Assembly: GCA_046760905.1 (NCBI GenBank)
Contig: JBHIFB010000048.1
Coordinates: 1 to 22,366 of the forward strand
Length of the DNA stretch: 22,366 nucleotides
Direction: 5' to 3'
Origin: JBHIFB01 sp046760905
GTDB lineage: Bacteria > Gemmatimonadota > CAZMKB01
The position numbers and the translations under genes are program-made. Every line of letters begins with the position of its first letter. Position 1 is the stretch's first letter. Of the stretch, positions 1 through 7,139 are shown one piece after another. The notes under the pieces were generated by a model. The model saw only the letters and a list, made by a program, of their open reading frames with translations. It was not told where the DNA came from and ran no database searches.

Positions 1-86
1 CAAACCTTATAACTCTCATGTCACTGGGAAGAAGATTCGCCCCCTCATCGATAGAGGTTGCACTGTACACACCAATCAAAGGATCA

Positions 87-242
87 TTAGCCTCTCATTC
101 CACATTTAAGGAGCTCTGCGAGAGTGCTTACCGCCTGGGGAAGTCTGTAGTTCCCGTTGTTCCTCACCCCGTGACCTGGAGGGTACATGCCGGTCATTAT
201 GGTTGCGTGAGAGGGGAGGGTGAGCGGTGCCGGAGTGAGTGC
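87..242 (-). pseudogene. Fragment of a sulfatase / alkaline-phosphatase-superfamily protein
   Basis: About 50 residues read like the N-terminal part of sulfatase-type hydrolases: PLTLPSHATIMTGMYPPGHG, then VRNNGNYRL, then STLAELLK. In this family the PSHATIMTG stretch lies just after the first metal-binding region and the TLAELLK stretch begins the next helix. The fragment has no start codon of its own. It is joined in frame to the glycosyltransferase remnant upstream, and a stop follows almost at once after LLKCGMRG (TAA at 87-89). The metal-binding residues and the rest of the enzyme are missing, so it cannot be active. It is read as debris from a deletion or rearrangement. The family match is by eye and the boundaries are approximate. 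Confidence 0.6.
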
Positions 243-641
243 GCTTCCCGATGTCCTCTTGCCGATGAGATAGACAAGGATGAGGCTGCCCAGCCCAAAG
301 AGGAGAGAGAGGTAGCGCAATGACAGGATCAGGAAGGAGTCGAATGACACTGTGTCGTGGGAGGGGCGGTGGAAGAGAGAAACTGCTTTTGTGAAAAGGA
401 AGCCGACGTACATGTAGAGGGAGGGATACTTGTAGACCCCTGGGTCCATCTCCCCTTCTCAGAACCTCTTCAATGGATTCAGGAATTCCTTCTCTTCAGC
501 CTTGAAGTGCGTCTGGGGAAGCCCGAAGTGAATGCCGGTTATCGTCACGTGGAAGAAGGCAAAGAGAATGGCTCCGAGGGAGAAGAGGAGAATGAGTGAA
601 TGAATTCTTGACATCGTGTGAAACCCGATTCCAGGAACCAT
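243..641 (-). pseudogene. Broken N-terminal part of a PMT/ArnT-like membrane glycosyltransferase
   Basis: Reading leftward from ATG at 641 (or the internal ATG at 614), the frame encodes a first membrane segment (SLILLFSLGAILFAFFHVTI), then GIHFGLPQTHFKAEEKEF, where lipid-linked-sugar glycosyltransferases (GT39/GT83-like, PMT_2) carry an acidic DE-type motif. It then meets an in-frame TGA at 459-461. Without changing frame it continues as EGEMDPGVYKYPSLYMYVGF, matching the family's conserved G-D-x-N-P-x-x-x-x-Y-P-S region, and then a further hydrophobic segment (LRYLSLLFGLGSLILVYLIG). The TGA sits where the family commonly has a small residue such as Gly, so a GGA to TGA change would explain it. 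After about residue 130 the frame runs straight into a sulfatase-like piece. An intact member would have about 500 residues and 8-12 membrane segments, so this is a remnant. Recoding is unlikely because TGA ends intact genes here. Confidence 0.65.
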
Positions 642-754
642 GAGAATCCGTGCCTGACTGCCCGCTTTACCGATTTAATATAAGAGAGATAAGATAAATG
701 AGCAAGAAGGGTGCCATACGAGGATAAGTAGTGACACTGTCCTCTTTGCCGTGG

Positions 755-1291
755 CTACTCAGTGAGCCCGTATGCGGCCTTGATCGTCTCCCACGCTTCC
801 TCGGCTGTCTCGACGTAGGAAAAGAGGTCAAGATCCTCCGGAGAGATCGTTCCCTCCTCGACCATCGCGTCGAAATTGATGATTCTATCCCAGTACTCCT
901 GTCCGAAGAGAAGCACGGGGATCTGTTTCACCTTCCTGGTCTGTATGAGTGTGAGTGTCTCGAAAAGCTCATCTAGCGTGCCAAATCCCCCGGAAAACAC
1001 CACGAGCGCCCGGGCTCGCAAGAGGAAATGCATCTTCCTGATGGCGAAGTAGTGGAACTGGAAACTGAGTTCCGGTGTCACATAGGCGTTTGGACGTTGC
1101 TCGAACGGAAGAACGATATTGAGGCCAATACTCTTGGCACCCACCTCGAAAGCGCCACGGTTCGATGCCTCCATTATCCCCGGTCCGCCGCCGGTGATGA
1201 TGACGAAGCTGCATCGGGAGGATGTCTGGCAGGTGCTTGAAATGAGAACGGCAAGTTTACGAGCCTCCTCGTAGTACCGTGACTTGACCAC
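755..1291 (-). CDS. LOG-family (TIGR00730-type) nucleotide phosphoribohydrolase
   Basis: This is a Rossmann-fold protein of the LOG/'lysine decarboxylase-like' family. Characterised members hydrolyse nucleoside 5'-monophosphates (cytokinin ribotides, or AMP/CMP-type substrates) to base plus ribose 5-phosphate; the substrate here is unknown. Visible motifs are TGGGPGIMEASNRGA and SGGFGTLDELFETL, the latter corresponding to the family PGGxGTxxE catalytic motif with Ser in place of Pro. The stretch IGLNIVLPFEQRPNAYVTPE is typical of the longer subfamily. The coordinates use a GTG at 1291, but the same frame stays open to 1390 and encodes protein-like sequence there (ALDFTIHRNPSDESCARALS, then IARRIVVKSRYYEEARKLA). 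I recall that stretch as belonging to this subfamily. No ATG, GTG or TTG lies in that extension, and the only upstream ATG (1400-1402) is followed by in-frame TAG at 1391-1393. The true start is therefore unresolved. The gene stands alone, with its own promoter at 1388-1415. Confidence 0.85.
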   Translation of the reverse strand: MVKSRYYEEARKLAVLISSTCQTSSRCSFVIITGGGPGIMEASNRGAFEVGAKSIGLNIVLPFEQRPNAYVTPELSFQFHYFAIRKMHFLLRARALVVFSGGFGTLDELFETLTLIQTRKVKQIPVLLFGQEYWDRIINFDAMVEEGTISPEDLDLFSYVETAEEAWETIKAAYGLTE

Positions 1292-1387
1292 GATCCGTCG
1301 TGCAATCGACAGAGCCCTGGCGCAGGACTCATCAGAAGGGTTTCTATGGATAGTAAAATCTAAAGCTTCACTTTCTTCTATGTTTCG

Positions 1388-1415
1388 ATTCTAATGATTC
1401 ATAAGTGAATGTCAA
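1388..1415 (-). promoter_or_regulatory. Sigma70-type promoter for the LOG gene
   Basis: On the minus strand TTGACA (1415-1410) is followed after 16 bases by TAGAAT (1393-1388). That is a perfect -35 and a -10 with one mismatch. Transcription would start near 1381. The element covers the ATG-AAT-CAT-TAG that would otherwise look like a start codon followed by a nonsense codon, which suggests those bases are not translated. Confidence 0.6.
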
Positions 1416-1504
1416 GCTCATGTAACTGGGATCTGTTCAAAGAACGGCATCCTATAGTCGGTAAGTACACCGGAGACACAAGGAAACCAACCTCCTGCCG
1501 GCGC

Positions 1505-1533
1505 TTGACAAATATTCAGGGATGGAGTAAAAT
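1505..1533 (+). promoter_or_regulatory. Sigma70-type promoter for the FG-GAP protein gene
   Basis: TTGACA at 1505-1510, a 17-base spacer, then TAAAAT at 1528-1533. The spacing is ideal and the -10 has one mismatch to consensus. Transcription would begin near 1540, leaving a leader of about 35 bases that contains the AAAGGAG ribosome site at 1560-1566. Confidence 0.75.
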
Positions 1534-1559
1534 GGGGTTGTAAACCACATGACATGAGA

Positions 1560-1566
1560 AAAGGAG
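1560..1566 (+). promoter_or_regulatory. Shine-Dalgarno site that sets the start at 1575
   Basis: AAAGGAG lies 8 bases before ATG 1575. The other in-frame ATG, at 1554, lies upstream of this site and has no ribosome site of its own, so 1575 is taken as the start. Confidence 0.75.
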
Positions 1567-1574
1567 TAATCATC

Positions 1575-3047
1575 ATGAAATGGAAAACTCTGCTCTTGAT
1601 AATCTCGCTTACTGTTCTTTTCACACCAGGATTGTTCGCAATAAAATCTGTGCCTGTAATCCCTCTCGAGAACACACCTTCCTGGATCTCGGGCGATCAG
1701 TACAACTATACCACAGGCGCTGCACTGGCAGATATGGATAACGATGGCTGGCTCGATTTCATCGTTTCAAACGGCAATGATATGAGCCGCCAGAAAGTGG
1801 CGATATATTACAACAACGGAGATGGCACATTCCCCACGATGCCTAACTGGACATCACTCGAGGTCGAATACCATGGACACCTCTCCGTTGGGGACATCGA
1901 TAAGGACGGCTGGAATGACCTCGCAGTATCCGTATTTCTCGGACCAGGTGGCTTCAGCGAGGAAGGCTGGGTAAAGGTCTATATGAATGACGGTACCGGC
2001 GAACTGGAACGAATCCCCTCCTGGATATCCTCCGACACATTTTTCAGTTTCCGGTGTTCTTTGGGCGATGCTGATGGAGATGGTGACCTCGACCTCGCCG
2101 TCGCCACCGGAGAATCTTACTACCACGGTCCCAATCCCACGCCCAACAGGATCTACTATAACGTTGACGGCGAGCTTGAATCTACGCCCGGATGGCTCTC
2201 CGATGACCTCGACCACAGCTTCGACGCAGCCTGGGGGGATGTCGACAACGATGGGGACCTGGACCTCGCCTTTACCAATTCCGGGGATCCGAACAGGCTT
2301 TATGTTAACGAGGGCGGCATAATCGAGACCACAGCGAGCTGGAGCTCGACGGACGGATCTCAGGATGGAAATACGCTGACCTGGGGAGACGTTGACGGTG
2401 ATGGATGGCTGGATCTAGCCGTGGCTGATAATTATCAACTTGGAGGCACCGGACACTTTAAGGTCTACTTCAACGATGGAACAGGAACGCTCCAATCGAA
2501 TCCGGGCTGGCAATCGAATACATCGGGATACGGCTCGGCGGTTTCCTTCATGGACGTCGATCGGGATGGTGATTCTGATCTCGCGGCAGGCAGGTGGTGG
2601 TCTCAGGCCAGGATATATGAGAACACCGGAAACACTCTCACAACGACCCCCGCCTGGGTATCGACCACAAACAGCGTCATTGAGGCGATGGTTTGGGGTG
2701 ATGTGGACAGAGATGGGTTGAGGGTGACTGTTAACGAAGCGCACATCGCTGACGGCGTTAAGAAGGTCTTCTACCTCCAACATCCTCCTGTGCATTCTAT
2801 CATGTGGGTAAGAGTGGGGAATTCCTTCATACCCAGCAGCGCCTACTGCTACGATCCCGCAGCCGGCTGGATAAGCCTCTCATTTGCACCGGAATCGGGG
2901 GAAAAGGTAAAAGTTACATACAAACATACGACCTCTCCAGACCTGGGAGTGAGCAACTGGGATCCCGATGAAGGTAACTTCCTGTTCTATCACGATGAAG
3001 TTTCGCCCGCTGCGATGGGTCATAAGATAGCTATCCCCGGTCCATGA
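1575..3047 (+). CDS. Secreted FG-GAP/VCBS seven-bladed beta-propeller protein
   Basis: A 490-residue exported protein. The N-terminus is a signal peptide (MKWKTLLLIISLTVLFTPG, cleavage likely after LFA). Six complete FG-GAP calcium loops of the form DxDxDGxxD follow at about residues 53-61 (DMDNDGWLD), 107-115, 165-173, 222-230, 272-280 and 327-335. A seventh loop begins at 376 (DVDRDG) and is interrupted. About 72 residues of unrelated sequence (about 382-453) follow, and the repeat then resumes as SPDLGVSNWDPDEGNFLFYH (from 454). Joining DVDRDG to SPDLGVSN restores a normal blade, so the protein is best read as a closed seven-blade propeller with a domain inserted in blade 7. Each blade ends in a strand such as KVYMNDGTG or RIYENTG followed by a P-x-W motif. 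FG-GAP propellers bind calcium and usually serve in adhesion or carbohydrate contact; the ligand here is unknown. Unlike the other secreted propeller (10509-12767) it has no PNPFNP sorting domain. Confidence 0.85.
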   Translation: MKWKTLLLIISLTVLFTPGLFAIKSVPVIPLENTPSWISGDQYNYTTGAALADMDNDGWLDFIVSNGNDMSRQKVAIYYNNGDGTFPTMPNWTSLEVEYHGHLSVGDIDKDGWNDLAVSVFLGPGGFSEEGWVKVYMNDGTGELERIPSWISSDTFFSFRCSLGDADGDGDLDLAVATGESYYHGPNPTPNRIYYNVDGELESTPGWLSDDLDHSFDAAWGDVDNDGDLDLAFTNSGDPNRLYVNEGGIIETTASWSSTDGSQDGNTLTWGDVDGDGWLDLAVADNYQLGGTGHFKVYFNDGTGTLQSNPGWQSNTSGYGSAVSFMDVDRDGDSDLAAGRWWSQARIYENTGNTLTTTPAWVSTTNSVIEAMVWGDVDRDGLRVTVNEAHIADGVKKVFYLQHPPVHSIMWVRVGNSFIPSSAYCYDPAAGWISLSFAPESGEKVKVTYKHTTSPDLGVSNWDPDEGNFLFYHDEVSPAAMGHKIAIPGP

Positions 3048-3103
3048 TCGCATGTTAAAGCATCGGCTAAAAGAGTTGTGGCGCAGCCGGCTGGAAAGTG
3101 GAA

Positions 3104-4774
3104 TCAACTGGTTAGAGATGTGGCTTTCTCTGCCCGGGCCTTGATTCTTTTTACAAGCCTCTCGAGTTCTGGCGGGTAGTTTTCCTCTTCCGCCCTTTGC
3201 AGGACCTCCTCATCCGAGAGCGCGAATTCCTTCTCTATCCTGTCCCTGATAGTTGGCCCGGAGTTGTATACGCAGAATGGGTATATCTTCCCGTCCGGCG
3301 ATGCGTAATGGATAACGCACCGTTTCACCCTCTCGATGTCGTAGTTGTATGAGTCCATGAAGTGCATCCCTGCGACGAGAAGAGTCTTGTATGTGTACTT
3401 TCCATCCATGTCACCCCTGCCCTTGGATTTATCGACGAATCCCTCGAGCGTCTGGAGAAATCGCATGAATGTGAGCCCTTCGGGCGCCCGGTCTTCATGG
3501 AAGTGTTTCCTCAGGGAGTTGAAGACTTTCGCCTTCGTCATGCTGTTTATCCTGGATATAAAACCCCCGCTTCTAGCCAGCTTGTCCATATCCCTGTACA
3601 TCTCACCAATATCCATGAATCTCGTAACCGGCACGCCCTTCTTGTTCTCGTCAACGAACAGATACGTTCCAATCGAGCAATGGGAGTGGCATGTCAGGGT
3701 TACTGTCTCCTCACCCCTTATCTTGCCGAGAAGACGTGAGAACGGTGCCGTACTGTTGAGAGGGTACCAGTCTCTGTACATCTCGGCTATCCCAGTCTGT
3801 TCTTCGATGCAGCGTGCGAGGTCTGTGAGGGTGAATCGTTTCTCTTGCCTCTCCTTGTAAGATATCCTTCCCGTGAAAGTGACAGGTTGATAGCTGATAC
3901 CGCTCATCACATCTATATTCTCGAGGGCGAATTCAAGAATCTTACCGACCTGGAGGTCGTTCACCCCCTTCACGATAGTGGGCACGAAGACGATTTTCAT
4001 ACCTGCTTCTCGGATGTTTTCTATCGCCTTCAGCTTCTTATCGAAGACAGGCTCGCCTCGAGTCTTCATATAAGGTTCCTCGCCTATACCATCGAATTGT
4101 AGATAGATACTGTGTAATCCCGCCTCAGCGCAGCGCATGGCGAAATCCCTGTCGGCCAGCTTCAACCCGTTCGACGCTATTTGTATGTGAGTGAATCCAA
4201 GCTCTTTTGCCTTTCTCACTACTTCCAGAAAATGGGGGTAAACGAGCGGTTCTCCACCGGAGAACTGGAGTAACCTGCACGCAACCGGCTTCTCGTTGCG
4301 GAGGTTCTTCATCATCTGAACAACCTGTTCATAGGACGGTTCGAACAAGCTCCCCGAGGCGTTAGCATTGGCGAAGCATATAGGGCATGTGAGATTGCAG
4401 CGGTTTGTGAGGTCAATGTTCGCCAGACTTGTATGGCTTGTATGAATGTTGCATAGGCCGCAGTCATCAGGACAGTTTACTGCGTCTTTCACATGGGGAT
4501 TTGAAATCCCGCAGTTATCACCGAAATCCCATTCTTCCATCTGCAGATAGAGTTTCGTGTCAGACCAGATAATATCTTTTATCTCGCCGTGCTCTGGGCA
4601 TTCCTTCACCATCATGACTCGGCCGTTCTCATCATAAAGGATCGCCGGGATCACCCTGATGCACTCAGGACATATGGATTCTGTTTGCTTCGGCAATCCT
4701 TTCTTCTTGGGAGCAATGGGGGTACCCAGGTAGGTACTCGCCGGTTGAGCTGGCTTATAATTTTTCATTCCCAT
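3104..4774 (-). CDS. Radical SAM enzyme of the tetraether lipid synthase (Tes/MJ0619) family
   Basis: A 556-residue protein. The SAM cluster motif is CNLTCPIC (Cys126, 130, 133) in IDLTNRCNLTCPICFANAN, followed by FSGGEPLVYP (171-180), the SAM-binding GGE motif. Extra cysteines match the multi-cluster layout of Tes-type enzymes: CPEC at 35-38 with KECPEHG at 58-63 (a rubredoxin-like or zinc site), CPDDCGLC at 101-108, CHSHC at 362-366, and a C-terminal block MHFMDSYNYDIERVKRCVIH, then YASPDGKIYPFCVYN (Cys486, Cys501). Archaeal Tes joins two lipid chains by C-C bonds between terminal methyl groups to make membrane-spanning tetraethers. The same family was earlier described as methylating a pterin precursor, so the bacterial substrate is open. 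The start is taken at ATG 4774 because GAAAGGA (4782-4788) precedes it; the frame is open to an earlier ATG at 4843. The gene is monocistronic, convergent with the FG-GAP gene and preceded by an AT-rich 304-base gap. Confidence 0.8.
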   Translation of the reverse strand: MGMKNYKPAQPASTYLGTPIAPKKKGLPKQTESICPECIRVIPAILYDENGRVMMVKECPEHGEIKDIIWSDTKLYLQMEEWDFGDNCGISNPHVKDAVNCPDDCGLCNIHTSHTSLANIDLTNRCNLTCPICFANANASGSLFEPSYEQVVQMMKNLRNEKPVACRLLQFSGGEPLVYPHFLEVVRKAKELGFTHIQIASNGLKLADRDFAMRCAEAGLHSIYLQFDGIGEEPYMKTRGEPVFDKKLKAIENIREAGMKIVFVPTIVKGVNDLQVGKILEFALENIDVMSGISYQPVTFTGRISYKERQEKRFTLTDLARCIEEQTGIAEMYRDWYPLNSTAPFSRLLGKIRGEETVTLTCHSHCSIGTYLFVDENKKGVPVTRFMDIGEMYRDMDKLARSGGFISRINSMTKAKVFNSLRKHFHEDRAPEGLTFMRFLQTLEGFVDKSKGRGDMDGKYTYKTLLVAGMHFMDSYNYDIERVKRCVIHYASPDGKIYPFCVYNSGPTIRDRIEKEFALSDEEVLQRAEEENYPPELERLVKRIKARAEKATSLTS

Positions 4775-5078
4775 TTTCCGGTCCTTTCTCAGATGATTAT
4801 CCCTCTTAATCCATCCCAACGAAAAGAGCAAGAAGTATTCCATATATACACCTAAGGTTTGGCATTTTTTAATAAAATATAATCTATTGAAATAATGTTA
4901 ATTAGAGTTAATATTTAAAGTATTTTGTGAAGAGAATTTGAGCTCACCGGTTTGAAATTTTCCGATATTCACTGGATTATGTACTAAAATGACACATATT
5001 ATTCTAATTAATTCAGGAAGGGTATCATTTCAATACAAATACACTAAAAACAACCAATAAAATGTGTCGTTATGACAC
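4775..5078. other. AT-rich intergenic region upstream of the radical SAM gene
   Basis: These 304 bases have no convincing gene and are clearly richer in A+T than the flanking coding sequence. On the minus strand they follow the sigma54-activator gene and lead the radical SAM gene. Weak minus-strand promoter-like pairs exist (TTGAAA-N17-TAATTA near 5030-5002, and TTAACA followed by TATTTT nearer the gene), neither close to consensus. No GG-N10-GC sigma54 promoter was seen in this gap. The region contains ATGACACATATT (4989-5000), repeated with one change at 5072-5083, and a small inverted repeat at 5064-5078, described separately. Confidence 0.5.
5064..5078 (-). repeat. Inverted repeat directly after the activator stop codon
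   Basis: GTGTC-GTTAT-GACAC is a perfect 5-base inverted repeat with a 5-base loop, touching the TAG stop at 5079-5081. On the minus strand it is followed by a T-rich stretch (ATTTTATTGG, then TTGTTTTT). It may act as a weak terminator. Because its GACAC half belongs to a near-repeat of the 12-mer at 4989-5000, it could instead be a protein-binding site. The stem is short, so either reading is tentative. Confidence 0.3.
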
Positions 5079-7139
5079 CTATTCAGCTCTTTTCTCTATT
5101 CGTTCGAGCCTTCTGTATAATGTCTTTCTCCCTATTTTGAGTATTTCCGCCGCTTTCTTTTTCACACCTTTCACGGAGGTGAGTGTTTCCATGATTATCC
5201 TATCTTCAGCCTCCTGGAGCGGTACCCCGATCTCTATATCTATTGTCCTCTCTTTGAGAGCCTCGTCGGCATTTCTCACCGACTCAGGCAGATCCCTCTC
5301 CGTGATAAGCCTGCCCGCGCACATCACCACAGCTCTTTCGATTGCATTCTCCAGTTCTCTGACATTGCCTGGCCAGTCATACGCTTTTAAGAGTCTCATA
5401 GCGTTTTCGGCAATTCCCACAATATAATTGTTGCTCTTCGCCCGGTAGACCTGGAGGTAGTGATTCACCAGAAGCGGGATATCCTCCTTCCTTTCCCTCA
5501 GGGGAGGGAGCGTTATCGGGTATACGTTGAGCCGGTAAAAAAGATCCTTCCTGAACTTCCCCTTATCCACCTCCTCCTCGAGGAACTTGTTTGTCGAGGC
5601 GATGACCCTGACATCAGTTTTAATTGTTCTCCTTCCGCCGACTCTCTGAAACTCCCCGTTCTGGAGGACTCTCAGCAGCTTCACCTGCGCCGACTGGCTC
5701 ATTTCGCCCACCTCATCCAGAAACAGGGTCCCTCCATTGGCCTGCTCGAACTTCCCTATCCGCATGGACTTCGCACCGGTGAAAGCCCCCTTCTCATGAC
5801 CAAAGAGCTCCGATTCAAGAAGCGTCTCCGGGATTGCCCCGCAGTTGATCTTTACATAGGGCATATCCTTCCGGGGATTGTTTTCCTGTATCAAATCGGC
5901 TATGAGCTCTTTACCCGTGCCGCTCTCCCCCTGCACCAGAACCGTAGTCGGCCCGCTCGCTACGTGCAGGGCCATTTCTATGCACCTTCTCAGCTTCTCG
6001 TTATTCCCTATGATTCTCTCGCTGGCTGATCTCCCCCTAAGCTCCTGTCTCAGCCTCACCACCTCGGAACTCAACCGGTTGTTTTCAAGCGTCGTCGTGA
6101 GCTGGTTTCTTATTCCCTCCACGAGATTGTGTTCGTAGGTAGAGGCGCTGTAATCCTCCTTCGTCCAAACGAGACTCATCAATCCAAAGAGCTCCTTCTC
6201 GAAATAAATCGGAACGAAGAAACACGATCTGCCTTCAGCGAGTGTATTCAGCATGAGATTGGAAAGCTTGCTCCCATCGTTTTTCTCGAGGAAAAGGGTC
6301 TCCCTCCCAAGCAATGCTTTTCTCAATTCCGGCTCCCGGCCTAGCGGTATGCCTCCCTTACGATGTATCTTCACCCCCCCTCTCTCGACTTGCATGAAAG
6401 TCGTGATCAGGAGCGAATCGCTGGTTCGATCAACGACTCCTATCATCGAGATATCAGCTCTGAGTAAGTCAAGAGACTTCCGCGCTATGAATTCCGATAT
6501 GTCTCCGAAGTCCATCTTCGAACTGAGGTTGGTTGCTATTTCCAGCAGTATCTTAGCTATTTCAACTTCCTTCTCCTTCTCGAGGTACAGTTGAGTGTAT
6601 TCGAATCCGATAGCGACCTGCTTCGCCAGGGACTCGACGAATTCGATCTCGTGAACGCTGAAATCTCGCTTCGTCCTCGTATAGTGAATACCGAGTATCC
6701 CACGCACTTCCCCTCTGTGAGCGATAGGCACGATGAGCAGTGATCGCGTGGCGAGCTTTTGGGCCAGGCCCCTGAAAATATCAGGATATTTCTCATCACC
6801 CGTGTCGTTGATCGCGATGGGAGCCAGTTTCTTCCGGGCAAATTCGACCAGGAAGTCCTTCTCGGCCGGAATGATAAGATTCAGGCTCGAGGGGACGGAC
6901 TCATCTCGCCTGAACTCGTAGTCTATCTTCATCTTCTCATGCTCTGTGAACACGAGGAGATCACAACGGCAGGCACCCATCATCTTCCCTATCTCATTAA
7001 CCGTACCCTGGAGAAACCTGTCGAGATCGATCGGGCTGCCTATGTGTGAGACGATCCGATCCAGCGTTACCTCTCGAGCCTCATATAGCTTGATGCGACT
7101 CGTGGCGATCGCCCTATTCCTTTCCTGCTTCATCTCCAT
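5079..7139 (-). CDS. Sigma54-dependent transcriptional activator, GAF-GAF-AAA+-Fis
   Basis: A 686-residue enhancer-binding protein. Two N-terminal GAF sensor domains occupy roughly residues 28-182 and 200-355, joined by a helical linker (QLYLEKEKEVEIAKILLEI). The AAA+ domain spans about 375-610, with Walker A GESGTGKE (404-411), the sigma54-contacting GAFTGA loop (451-456), Walker B TLFLDEVGE (471-479) and WPGNVREL (589-596). A Fis-type helix-turn-helix ends the protein (KKAAEILKIGRKTLYRRL, 661-678). The intact GAFTGA loop argues that it works with sigma54. There is no receiver domain, so the signal is probably a small molecule, redox change or partner bound by the GAF domains; it is unknown. 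The start ATG at 7139 follows GAGGAAGAG. The gene overlaps the end of the HEAT-repeat gene by 26 bases and is probably translated from the same message. Target promoters were not found in the window. Confidence 0.92.
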   Translation of the reverse strand: MEMKQERNRAIATSRIKLYEAREVTLDRIVSHIGSPIDLDRFLQGTVNEIGKMMGACRCDLLVFTEHEKMKIDYEFRRDESVPSSLNLIIPAEKDFLVEFARKKLAPIAINDTGDEKYPDIFRGLAQKLATRSLLIVPIAHRGEVRGILGIHYTRTKRDFSVHEIEFVESLAKQVAIGFEYTQLYLEKEKEVEIAKILLEIATNLSSKMDFGDISEFIARKSLDLLRADISMIGVVDRTSDSLLITTFMQVERGGVKIHRKGGIPLGREPELRKALLGRETLFLEKNDGSKLSNLMLNTLAEGRSCFFVPIYFEKELFGLMSLVWTKEDYSASTYEHNLVEGIRNQLTTTLENNRLSSEVVRLRQELRGRSASERIIGNNEKLRRCIEMALHVASGPTTVLVQGESGTGKELIADLIQENNPRKDMPYVKINCGAIPETLLESELFGHEKGAFTGAKSMRIGKFEQANGGTLFLDEVGEMSQSAQVKLLRVLQNGEFQRVGGRRTIKTDVRVIASTNKFLEEEVDKGKFRKDLFYRLNVYPITLPPLRERKEDIPLLVNHYLQVYRAKSNNYIVGIAENAMRLLKAYDWPGNVRELENAIERAVVMCAGRLITERDLPESVRNADEALKERTIDIEIGVPLQEAEDRIIMETLTSVKGVKKKAAEILKIGRKTLYRRLERIEKRAE

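Noticed and set aside
87..449. A 120-codon frame as an intact small membrane protein
   Set aside because: Its two halves match internal parts of two different large families and the conserved upstream portion is cut off by a stop, so it is treated as a pseudogene.
459..461. TGA in the glycosyltransferase remnant as a recoded Gly, Trp or selenocysteine codon
   Set aside because: TGA is the stop of intact genes here (for example at 3047, 15943 and 17667), the position is usually a small residue rather than Cys or Trp, and the same frame soon fuses to an unrelated enzyme fragment, so decay is the simpler explanation.
3048..3103. Palindrome CAGCCGGCTG between convergent genes as a terminator
   Set aside because: The stem has no room for a loop and is not followed by a T-run on either strand.
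3345..3860. Plus-strand open frame of 171 codons opposite the radical SAM gene
   Set aside because: It is antisense to a conserved enzyme and has no ribosome site or family resemblance.
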